Origin: Anaerolineae bacterium
GTDB taxonomy: Bacteria; Chloroflexota; Anaerolineae; Aggregatilineales; Phototrophicaceae
NCBI GenBank assembly: GCA_030950085.1
Contig: JAUZRW010000221.1
Location: forward strand, 1-45,120
Direction of reading: 5' to 3'
DNA length: 45,120 nucleotides
The translations under genes were made by a program, and so were the position numbers. Every line of letters starts with the position of its first letter. The first letter of the stretch is position 1. Below, piece by piece: positions 34,396 through 40,835 of the stretch. The notes below the pieces were generated by a model. That model was not told the origin of the DNA and made no database searches. It worked only from the letters and a program-made list of their open reading frames with translations.

Positions 34396-34793
34396 CAGTC
34401 GGTTTAGATGCTCTGATGACAGGTGACTTCGATAAGGCATTACGCAGTTTCAATGATAGTTTGGAAACGAAGCCAGAATACGTCGCAACTTACGCTGCCC
34501 GTGCTATGCTCTACATCATGCAAGGTGATTTAGATGCTGCTCTTGCTGATGCCTTACTTGGTTACAACATCGACTCAGAAACGCCAGAAATCAACTTTGT
34601 GTTGGGCGCAATTTACTACGAAATGGGTCAGTTTGGCAACTCGCACCGTCATTATCAAGCATATGTGGTGATGGTAGACGCTGCCGAAAGCGAACCACCC
34701 ATAATGAGGGTCATGTTCGGCGGTAACAGCATTGCACTCGCCGAAGCACAAATTGCGAGTAGTAATGAATATCTCTTAGCAGTAGGTGGCTAA
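34329..34793 (+). CDS. TPR protein whose 5' end lies in a MITE
   Basis: 154 aa as drawn from a TTG at 34329; the first 22 codons come from a MITE-like element, so the true start may be lost, or an internal ATG at residue 30 (34416) may be used. From residue 28 there are two TPR units: LMTGDFDKALRSFNDSLETK (about 29-48) and then YVATYAARAMLYIMQGDLD into EINFVLGAIYYEMGQFGNSHRHYQAYV. This looks like a protein decapitated by insertion, still in frame from the element's own start codon. Whether it is made is unknown. A strong hairpin follows the stop. Confidence 0.6.
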   Translation: MKIGRSTLSPLRNLENFFGNVLAVGLDALMTGDFDKALRSFNDSLETKPEYVATYAARAMLYIMQGDLDAALADALLGYNIDSETPEINFVLGAIYYEMGQFGNSHRHYQAYVVMVDAAESEPPIMRVMFGGNSIALAEAQIASSNEYLLAVGG

Positions 34794-34852
34794 ACGAAAC
34801 TCCCAAAGAACGCCTGAACAACGTTTAAGAACATACCCTCTACTGCTACTCA

Positions 34853-34886
34853 CAAGCAACCGTTTTCTTGGCGAAACGGTTGCTTG
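34853..34886. terminator. Strong 13-bp hairpin between convergent transcripts
   Basis: CAAGCAACCGTTT (34853-34865) pairs perfectly with AAACGGTTGCTTG (34874-34886) around an 8-nt loop, followed on the plus strand by CATTTTAATG. It separates the plus-strand TPR gene from the minus-strand metal operon. Confidence 0.65.
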
Positions 34887-34940
34887 CATTTTAATGTAAC
34901 TCTGTATTTCAACGACTCAATATTAGGACATTCTATAGAT

Positions 34941-35537
34941 TCATCGTTGACCTTCGGACCAGACGAGAATGGGCATGTTAATCACTACGCCGGGTTGTTC
35001 AATGATAAGTTCTTCTGCTTCATGAGCAGCATCTATCTCAGCAAGGTTATTGAGCAGACGGGGTGTGCTGCCTTCTTGCCAAGTGACGAGGTTCAGTGTT
35101 CGTAGTGGGCTATATTCTGGCGAATCAGGGACATTATCAAAAATGTCAGGCTGGAAACCCAAGGGACCAGCGCCAGAAATACCATTGGTAAACACATAGA
35201 CATTAGCCAAAAGTTCTTCTGGTATATCAGCTAACATCGGAACAGTAACGAGCACTGGACCCATCATGTCCGTTAAAATAGTCGATATCGCTTCATCTGA
35301 CGTTTCAGTGTGAATGAAAAATACATCCTCACCGTTAAAAATACCACGTACTAACGGGACGAGTTCATCACTGGAAAAGTCGGTATCCATACTGCCCATG
35401 CCATCACCCATACCAGACATTGCTTGGGTTGGTTCGGGCGTTGCTGTGCCGTCTTGTTGTGCTAGTGGTGTCAGGGAAAAAAGGCTGATGACGATGAGAG
35501 CCAATAAGAGACCCATTAATCCTATTTTACTTCGCAT
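34941..35537 (-). CDS. Secreted protein, DUF7482-like
   Basis: 198 aa. Signal peptide (about 25 residues, ending TPLAQ), then a Met/Gly-rich, acidic linker (MSGMGDGMGSMDTD, about 40-53) that could bind soft metals, and a compact C-terminal domain with FIHTETSDE, VYVFTNGISGAGPLGFQ, FDNVPDSPEYSPLR and PGVVINMPILVW. The Y-V-F-TNGI-G-GPLGFQ pattern is what I associate with DUF7482, a secreted domain of unknown function. Last gene of an operon with a MerR regulator, an HMA chaperone and a CcdA-like protein; 25 bp after the CcdA stop. A role in metal handling is inferred from position and the Met-rich segment. Confidence 0.6.
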   Translation of the reverse strand: MRSKIGLMGLLLALIVISLFSLTPLAQQDGTATPEPTQAMSGMGDGMGSMDTDFSSDELVPLVRGIFNGEDVFFIHTETSDEAISTILTDMMGPVLVTVPMLADIPEELLANVYVFTNGISGAGPLGFQPDIFDNVPDSPEYSPLRTLNLVTWQEGSTPRLLNNLAEIDAAHEAEELIIEQPGVVINMPILVWSEGQR

Positions 35538-35562
35538 GATGCTTATCCTTTTTGACTATGAA

Positions 35563-36459
35563 TTAGGGGAATAGAACTTGTACAAAGGCTGTGACATTAA
35601 TTGATGTCACGATGTTAAATACTCCCACAGCGACCAGTAGCACGCTTGAGACTGTTTTGATGCGTGGCGTGGCGTTTTTTAAGCGATGAATCATTGTTTT
35701 TTGTGATGTGGCAACCAGCAAGGACAGCAAAAGCATCAATGTAGCCATTGTGATGGAAAAAACAAAAAAAGCGGGGAATGCTGAAACCCAACCACCACTG
35801 CTGAGGGCAAAGACCACTAATCCAACAAGGATGGGTCCCGTACAGCCCATACCCGCCGCATTGTATCCAAATCCATATAGGTAGAGGCTACGAGCAGGGT
35901 ATTGTTTAGCATCGGAGCGTGGGCGAGTGCGCCAAGCCAAAGCATCGGCAATGATAGGCTTGAGATTGACTTCGCACAGTTGGGCAATTCCCAATATCAA
36001 GAGAACAACCCCGACTCCACCGCGAAAAAAGCGGATAAACGTTGCATTTTCCCCTGTGATTGATAGACCCTGTGCGACACCAGCTCCCAAAATCCCAATA
36101 ATAGCGCCCAAAATGAGGTTAAAGCTAACGACACCAGCCGCTGCCGCAAGACCGAGTTTGAGAGTCGAAGGTTTACTGCTTAGGGTTTGCTTATTTTGCT
36201 GAACGCCGGAATAGTAGAGCGAAAAATATCCGGGTAATAGCGGAAAGGCACACGGCGAAAAGAAACTGGCAACCCCAGCAATAATAGAAAGTGCCAAGAG
36301 ATTATAGGCAGTCAAATCTGGCATCACACGGGTAGCAAAGAACCGAAAAATGACATAGCCGCCGACAATGATAGCGACAAGTAGTATCAGCACCCCTGCA
36401 TAAAGCAGCCAGTTTTGCGCTTGATTGTTTGTCGATGCGCTTGTCTCAGTCATCTTCAA
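35563..36459 (-). CDS. CcdA/DsbD-type membrane thiol reductant carrier
   Basis: 298 aa. Six to seven spans. FFSPCAFPLLPGYFSLYYSG (about 67-86, Cys70) and GCTGPILVGLVVF (Cys206) are the conserved Cys pair of the CcdA/DsbD-beta family, which moves thiol reducing equivalents across the membrane. A TM leader and tail are extra. In Chloroflexota and Deinococcus this family is often paired with an HMA protein under a MerR regulator, as here; transport of a metal cation rather than thiols is possible. The ATG lies 14 nt inside the HMA gene, so they are translationally coupled. Confidence 0.85.
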   Translation of the reverse strand: MKMTETSASTNNQAQNWLLYAGVLILLVAIIVGGYVIFRFFATRVMPDLTAYNLLALSIIAGVASFFSPCAFPLLPGYFSLYYSGVQQNKQTLSSKPSTLKLGLAAAAGVVSFNLILGAIIGILGAGVAQGLSITGENATFIRFFRGGVGVVLLILGIAQLCEVNLKPIIADALAWRTRPRSDAKQYPARSLYLYGFGYNAAGMGCTGPILVGLVVFALSSGGWVSAFPAFFVFSITMATLMLLLSLLVATSQKTMIHRLKNATPRIKTVSSVLLVAVGVFNIVTSINVTAFVQVLFP

Positions 36460-36676
36460 CTCTCCGCACCTGATATCCTAAGTGTTTGAGTTCAGTGACG
36501 ATTTGCTCGTGAGTGTCGCTAGCGCTGACTTCGACCTCAATTTCTTGCGTGTGATAATCTGCATCAACCTGCTTGACCCCATCAATCTGAGAAAGTGAAA
36601 ATTTGACCGTTTGGACACATCCCGCACAGTGCATTGTGTTTTCACCCTCAATAATCCAAGTTTGTTTGGTAGTCAT
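36446..36676 (-). CDS. HMA-domain metallochaperone (CopZ/MerP-like)
   Basis: 76 aa, a single heavy-metal-associated domain with the MHCAGC motif (residues 15-20; Cys17 and Cys20) and the typical babbab pattern (VKFSLSQIDGVKQVDADY and EIEVEVSASDTHEQIVTEL). No signal peptide, so cytoplasmic (CopZ-like) rather than periplasmic MerP. Metal probably Cu(I), Hg(II) or Zn-group, not distinguishable here. It sits between the MerR gene (18 bp gap) and the CcdA-like gene (overlap), so it likely delivers metal to or from the CcdA-like membrane protein. Confidence 0.9.
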   Translation of the reverse strand: MTTKQTWIIEGENTMHCAGCVQTVKFSLSQIDGVKQVDADYHTQEIEVEVSASDTHEQIVTELKHLGYQVRRVEDD

Positions 36677-36694
36677 GAAGATAACCTCTCTATG

Positions 36695-37102
36695 CTAATT
36701 GTCTTTATCAGTTTCGATGATTTGGCAGATACAGTCCGTAGTCTCGTTGATTTGTAGTTCTTGAGGCAGCTTATTGAGTTCAAGCAGTTCGGAACGCAAC
36801 ATTTCTAGTTCTTGGATGCGTGTCTCTACTTCGGAGATTTTGCTTGTGATGAGTTCTTGAACATACGCGCAGGGTAGCGTACCATCTTCACGGAAAGCCA
36901 GTATCTCCGCGATATTATCAAGCGTAAAATGGAGTTGTCGGGCGCGGTTGATAAAACGAAGTTGCTCAATATCTGATTCGCTATAGATACGGTATCCATT
37001 TTCAGCACGAACGGCTTGCGGCAAGATGCCTATTCGTTCATAGTGACGAATCGTTTCTGGTGAAACGCCGATTTTTTTAGCAAATTCTTGAATGTGCATC
37101 AT
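36695..37102 (-). CDS. MerR-family metal-responsive regulator
   Basis: About 135 aa; ATG at 37102 with GAGGAA four nt upstream (a TTG one codon earlier opens the frame). The N-terminal winged HTH (IQEFAKKIGVSPETIRHYERIGIL, about 3-26) is standard MerR, then a dimerisation helix with Cys at about 78 (GTLPCAYV) and a C-terminal pair CIC at about 124-126. A Cys at this position near the helix start is the mark of divalent-metal sensors (MerR, ZntR, PbrR), while CueR-type Cu(I) sensors have Ser there. The usual third Cys around residue 112-114 is missing. So Hg/Zn/Cd/Pb sensing is more likely than copper; this is inference. Autoregulation through a dyad in its own promoter is likely. Confidence 0.88.
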   Translation of the reverse strand: MMHIQEFAKKIGVSPETIRHYERIGILPQAVRAENGYRIYSESDIEQLRFINRARQLHFTLDNIAEILAFREDGTLPCAYVQELITSKISEVETRIQELEMLRSELLELNKLPQELQINETTDCICQIIETDKDN

Positions 37103-37138
37103 CAAGTTCCTCTACGACTCATTCTGCCTTATATTAGC

Positions 37139-37169
37139 AGTCTAAACCTTGTAATGGTTGTAAGGTCAA
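37139..37169 (-). promoter_or_regulatory. MerR-type promoter with 19-bp spacer and 21-bp dyad
   Basis: Reading the minus strand, TTGACC (-35, 37164-37169) and TAGACT (-10, 37139-37144) are separated by 19 bp. Inside is ACCTTACAACCATTACAAGGT (37146-37166), a 21-bp imperfect dyad with ACCTT/AAGGT ends, the same size and end sequence as the CueR/ZntR type. An overlong spacer that the regulator twists is the hallmark of MerR promoters. It drives the MerR-HMA-CcdA-DUF7482 operon. Confidence 0.75.
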
Positions 37170-37174
37170 GAGGC

Positions 37175-37195
37175 AAAAAAACCCTTTCGGGGTTT
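37175..37195 (-). terminator. Terminator of the ArsR-type gene
   Basis: On the minus strand AAACCCCGAAAGGGTTTTTTT is a stem-loop followed by a T-run, six bases upstream of the MerR -35. It ends transcription of the ArsR-type gene before the MerR operon. The stem sequence is the same as the end of family A repeats. Confidence 0.7.
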
Positions 37196-37310
37196 CATCG
37201 AAAATGCGAGGTCATAAAAGGTTTTAATCCGTTGTAGGGGTGCAACGCGCTGCGCTCTTACGCCCGAAAATCTATAATTTGCCGAAAAAACACATTTTCT
37301 GTGCTTATCC
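37192..37310. repeat. Family B repeat, copy 2
   Basis: Aligns with 15408-15524: TTTCATCGAAAATGCGAGGTC... to CACATTTTCTGTGCTTATCC, with the core GTAGGGGTGCAACGCGCTGC. It fills the gap between the ArsR-type gene and the MerR operon, together with the terminator hairpin. Confidence 0.7.
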
Positions 37311-37333
37311 AAAACTCAGATTAAGCCAGTAGA

Positions 37334-38482
37334 TTACTCTTTTTGCAGGAAGTCTTTTAAGGCGCTAATCGTATCATCAATGCGGTCATGATTGAGCGAA
37401 TAGCACTTAGCAACATCGCGCCGCCGTTCCGATACAAAGCCCGAAGCGGTCAATTGGCGCAGATGGCGACTCGCACTCGATTGGCTTAAGTCTAATTCGG
37501 TGATGAAGTCTTGAGCGCACAACTCGTCATGTTGTGTCAGGAGTTCCAGTATTTTGAGGCGTGTTTCATCGGCTAAGGCATTTAAGCGCACGAGCAGTTC
37601 GCTACGACCTAAAGCTGTCGATTTCATCAAAGCATTTTTGGGTGAACGTGCGCCAAAGAGAAAGACGATATGACGAGGCCAATCTTCTGAAGGCCCCCAA
37701 CCAATATAGGGTCCAAGATGCGCGGATGGCACGAAGGTCAGGATTTCGGCTTGGCGGATATGGGTTTCAAAATCATCTTTGCCACGCATATTGCGTCCCA
37801 TAACGGTTTCAATGGCTTCAAAAGCAGTCATATCACTAAAATCGACTTGCGAAAAAGCATCTACCGCTTCTTGCAAGGTCGGTTTGATACGCTTCCATTC
37901 GGCTTTGAGGTACTTATCCCACATATGGCGCAGGTGTTCGATTGAATCATCTTTTAATTGCTGTGGATTCATAATGTAATCATAGCGCATATCCCATGCC
38001 CCATCATCAAAGTCATGACCTTTTTTCGCGTATTTTTCAGCTAACAAGTCGTGAATGTATTTTATGTAAGATTCACGACTCGCCAGAAGAGCATCGTCGC
38101 CGGGATAGTCTTCGCGTTTTTCACGAATCCCAACTAACATGCCCTCACGAAAATCATTCACAGGAGTTTGTTCGACATCTTTAATCAGTTCCAGAAATGA
38201 CATGCTATCTCTAGCCGCACTTGAATTCATGACATGCGCTACATGGTCAACCACATCTGCCACAATTTGATTCCGCATTTTACGGTCATCATCCATGTCA
38301 TTCGCGGTGGTATATAACCACTCCGCCAAACCAGAATGAATATCAGCCACATTCAGCAAACGCAAAGTATTCATGAGGCTATTTGCTTCGTGCAAAATAA
38401 CGCGCACTTGCACTGTTGCTGGTGCTAAAATGACATCCCAATCTGCCACGACGCGAACTCCTAATTCTAATTTAGCCGGCAT
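37334..38482 (-). CDS. ArsR-type winged-helix regulator with large N-terminal domain
   Basis: 382 aa. The last 90 residues are an ArsR/SmtB winged helix: RLNALADETRLKILELLTQH (about 297-316), LCAQDFITELDLSQSSASRHLRQL (about 320-343, recognition helix) and SGFVSERRRDVAKCYSL. Residues 1-290 form a large helical domain of the DUF5937-like type often fused ahead of ArsR HTH, where the domain may sense a ligand. The Cys pair that binds metal in ArsR or CadC is not evident. Self-repression is typical. It has its own terminator and is not cotranscribed with the MerR operon downstream. Confidence 0.78.
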   Translation of the reverse strand: MPAKLELGVRVVADWDVILAPATVQVRVILHEANSLMNTLRLLNVADIHSGLAEWLYTTANDMDDDRKMRNQIVADVVDHVAHVMNSSAARDSMSFLELIKDVEQTPVNDFREGMLVGIREKREDYPGDDALLASRESYIKYIHDLLAEKYAKKGHDFDDGAWDMRYDYIMNPQQLKDDSIEHLRHMWDKYLKAEWKRIKPTLQEAVDAFSQVDFSDMTAFEAIETVMGRNMRGKDDFETHIRQAEILTFVPSAHLGPYIGWGPSEDWPRHIVFLFGARSPKNALMKSTALGRSELLVRLNALADETRLKILELLTQHDELCAQDFITELDLSQSSASRHLRQLTASGFVSERRRDVAKCYSLNHDRIDDTISALKDFLQKE

Positions 38483-38660
38483 TTACCCATTTAATCGGGT
38501 AATTAGAATAAATTTAACATGCCCATAAACCTCTGTCAAGCAATATGCCACATTCATCATCACTTGTTGTTGATTATGGACAATGAGGCGTAAATCGTTT
38601 TAAGACCCATAATTCCAATCTTGACACTGTAGCAAGTCACCGCTACAATGGTATTCGATT

Positions 38661-38733
38661 GCTGAGATAGCTCAGCTGGTAGAGCATTGCACTGAAAATG
38701 CAAGGGTCCCCAGTTCAAGTCTGGGTCTCAGCA
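38661..38733 (+). tRNA. tRNA-Phe (GAA)
   Basis: 73 nt cloverleaf: acceptor GCTGAGA/TCTCAGC plus A73, D-arm GCTC...GAGC, anticodon arm TTGCA-CTGAAAA-TGCAA with anticodon GAA at 38694-38696, and T-arm with TTCAAGT. CCA is not encoded. A terminator stem-loop follows within ten bases. Confidence 0.97.
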
Positions 38734-38739
38734 TAAAAT

Positions 38740-38766
38740 CCACCTCAATGATGGTGGGTTTTTTGA
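38740..38766 (+). terminator. Rho-independent terminator after tRNA-Phe
   Basis: CCACC (38740-38744) and GGTGG (38753-38757) pair with an 8-nt loop, followed by GTTTTTTTG. Confidence 0.8.
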
Positions 38767-38804
38767 TTCTCATGCTTTCATCAACTGATAGGGGATTAAT
38801 CAGC

Positions 38805-38843
38805 AAAAAAGGGCAAATCTACAGGCTAGAAAAGTTGCCCTTT
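38805..38843 (-). terminator. Terminator of the 38856 gene
   Basis: On the minus strand AAAGGGCAA and TTGCCCTTT are paired and followed by TTTTTTG. It is 13 bp after the stop of the minus-strand gene. Confidence 0.75.
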
Positions 38844-38855
38844 AAGATTGACACA

Positions 38856-39674
38856 TTAACTGTCGCCATCATCTCGTAATTCTGGTGGCAAACGGACAGG
38901 TAATGTTCGGCGTTTGATATCCGTACCTGAACGACGGCTACGGGGAAACAAGGGAATATTCGCTAAGAACAATTCTTCCGAGTCGGTTTCCTTTATCGGA
39001 GGCGTTTCTTCCGGCAGTAACTCTGGTGGCAGAGGTGGTTTTTTATGCCCATCCACTTTCTGATTCAGTGTTTGCGGAATATGAATCATCTGCGCTTGCT
39101 CACGCTGAAACTGCAACATCAAGGGACGGGCAGCACTGGTCACTGCATAGTGCGTCACATCCATCTGCAATAAATAGCGCAAAATCTTGATACCTTCTTG
39201 CCACATATGGTTGAAGATAGCACGCGCCAAATCTTGTGCCTCCAATTCATCTAACATGAATTGCATCAAGCCCCGTAATTCGGCATCCGTGACACGATTA
39301 TCGTTCTGGCGCATTGCCAAAAACGGTGCGACATAGCGTCCTAACTGCTCCATGACGGCGGCAGGTTGACCCTCAACGACCACAATGGGAGGACGATTGT
39401 TATCCGCGTACACAGCACTTAATTTGGCAAGCGACGGAAAAATACCTTTTGCCATCAGCAAGCACAAATCACCATAAGCACCTACCCAACGGCTGACCTG
39501 CACCTCATAATTTTCGGGTGGCACATCGCCCACAATGACCAGTACACCCTCCTTTGCAAGTCCATCTGCTAAGAGACGCAAACGGTCATCAATATCTGTG
39601 GGTAAATTTTGTAGTAGATAAGGGCGATGACGTTGTGCAAGTTTTTTGAGGATGCGTTCCATCCGCGCTTTCAT
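38856..39674 (-). CDS. Protein of unknown function
   Basis: 272 aa. The N-terminal 120 residues alternate helices and hydrophobic beta strands (EGVLVIVGDVPPENYEV, DLCLLMAKGIF, PPIVVVEGQPAAVME), looking like an alpha/beta fold. A helical middle part (about 125-190) and a disordered Pro-rich C-terminal tail (about 200-272) follow. I recognise no family or active site. Transcribed alone on the minus strand, with its own terminator. The 413-bp region upstream (39675-40087) has the IS200/IS605 remnant. Confidence 0.55.
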   Translation of the reverse strand: MKARMERILKKLAQRHRPYLLQNLPTDIDDRLRLLADGLAKEGVLVIVGDVPPENYEVQVSRWVGAYGDLCLLMAKGIFPSLAKLSAVYADNNRPPIVVVEGQPAAVMEQLGRYVAPFLAMRQNDNRVTDAELRGLMQFMLDELEAQDLARAIFNHMWQEGIKILRYLLQMDVTHYAVTSAARPLMLQFQREQAQMIHIPQTLNQKVDGHKKPPLPPELLPEETPPIKETDSEELFLANIPLFPRSRRSGTDIKRRTLPVRLPPELRDDGDS

Positions 39675-39811
39675 AATTCTTACCTTCTGCCCATAAAATC
39701 GGTCTTCTAAGGTTCATTATAGACTAATTGTTACAAAATTGCAACATCACATTTACTGGCTTGTTATATCGCTGTCTGTTTTTGTATCTATACATCAACA
39801 AGATAAAGACG

Positions 39812-39900
39812 GGGTATGACTGTCTCTATCTTGAAACTGAGCGCAGTTGGTCACCGAATCACTGCAAGAAGCCCCCGAATTTATTCGTGGGGTCGCTGAC
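39812..39900 (+). mobile_element. IS200/IS605 right-end remnant with tnpB 3' codons
   Basis: The frame reads TGYDCLYLETERSWSPNHCKK, then PPNLFVGS, which is the pattern of the last residues of TnpB proteins that run into the element's right end. The right end itself is visible as GAAGCCCCCGAATTTATTCGTGGGGTCGCTGAC (given here in two parts: GAAGCCCCCGAATT then TATTCGTGGGGTCGCTGAC), with a stem at 39872-39892. It is the usual GAAGCCCxx...GTCGTTGAC kind of end. No tnpA and no further tnpB is nearby. The other parts of 39675-40087 show nothing I recognise. Confidence 0.6.
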
Positions 39901-40087
39901 TACTCATCTAGCCACGCTTATTGTATCTATGTGAGTGGATACAAATTTTCCGCCAAATTGCTTTTTTGATGCTATGCAATTGCAAGATGTTATGGGAATG
40001 TTGATGATGTGCGATTCATGGAAAGAAATACTCTCATGAATCTATAGATGGCACAATATACCTGTGCTTGTGCTATGTGGAGATATT

Positions 40088-40600
40088 TTAACTATCAGTT
40101 TTGGTAGAGGCAGAGTTATTTTGCTGCGGATTATGAACCTTCCATAATTCTTGTAATTTGCTTTCTTGTAAAGCACTTGCTTCGCTTTCAGCTTCCACTT
40201 TCTTAGACGGATTGAGGAAATCGGACATAGCGAAACCCTGCCAACCGACCAGTTGAACCATGTAAAAAGCAATTGCTTCCACATCATGGGGGTCTGCCAT
40301 GGCTGCCTTCGCCATTTTTTGTGCCAAGAATGATGTCGCTTCCGCAGTGGATAAGCCTAGTGGACCCGTATTTTTACTGGCTTCATGGGCGTGTGTACCG
40401 GCATTTTCGCAAGCGATGGAAAATTCCACAAGGTCAGAGGCACGACTGATATTTGTCGCATGGGTTATCATGCCCGTCTTTGTCAAGATGGCTTCTAAGG
40501 CAGGACGGGCTTGTTCCCACACACACCAATCGACAAATTCTCGCAATAATTTTTCCGGCAGGGTATCCTTACCCAGATGCTTCAGTAATTCCATTGTCAT
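40088..40600 (-). CDS. Helical protein of unknown function
   Basis: 170 aa, all helical: PEKLLREFVDWCVWEQARPAL (about 15-35), a DLVEFSIACENAGTHAHEA segment (about 56-74), and an EAIAFYMVQLVGWQGFAM helix (about 108-125), followed by a disordered polar tail. The N-terminal LREF-DWCVWEQARP pattern and the alanine-rich middle weakly recall the Imm5-like immunity proteins of polymorphic toxin systems, but I cannot confirm this. No signal or membrane span. The gap after it (40601-40835) includes a short, closed minus-strand frame that may be a relic. Confidence 0.5.
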   Translation of the reverse strand: MTMELLKHLGKDTLPEKLLREFVDWCVWEQARPALEAILTKTGMITHATNISRASDLVEFSIACENAGTHAHEASKNTGPLGLSTAEATSFLAQKMAKAAMADPHDVEAIAFYMVQLVGWQGFAMSDFLNPSKKVEAESEASALQESKLQELWKVHNPQQNNSASTKTDS

Positions 40601-40835
40601 TATTAATTACTCAAAATTTCGTGAGATGTTACAACAAGTATAATTGAAATTACCCCTAATGGTCGAGTCCGATATAGCGCCCGTTAGAAAAATCCAACAC
40701 GTATTGCTTCCAGATGTTCATTATCGCTGAGAGCAAATGTGCTAGAGTAGCCATAATATGAACCCGATTCGAAGAGCAGCAAGCGTGAAAATGCGCTAAA
40801 ATACGTCTATCTTATAATATGAAGGGGGAAATTCT

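Noticed and set aside
39728-39934. 68-codon open frame over the IS605 remnant
   Set aside because: Only the part from about 39812 resembles TnpB; the upstream codons do not, so it is not reported as a gene.
40684-40803. Minus-strand frame reading FSRLLLFESGSYYGYSSTF and on to HLEAIRVGFF
   Set aside because: It reads like protein (possible relic of a secreted beta-rich protein) but is short, closed by stops on both sides, and I cannot name a family.
40813-40818. TATAAT just before the SLATT gene
   Set aside because: Only 18 bp before the ATG and no -35 at proper distance; probably chance in AT-rich DNA.
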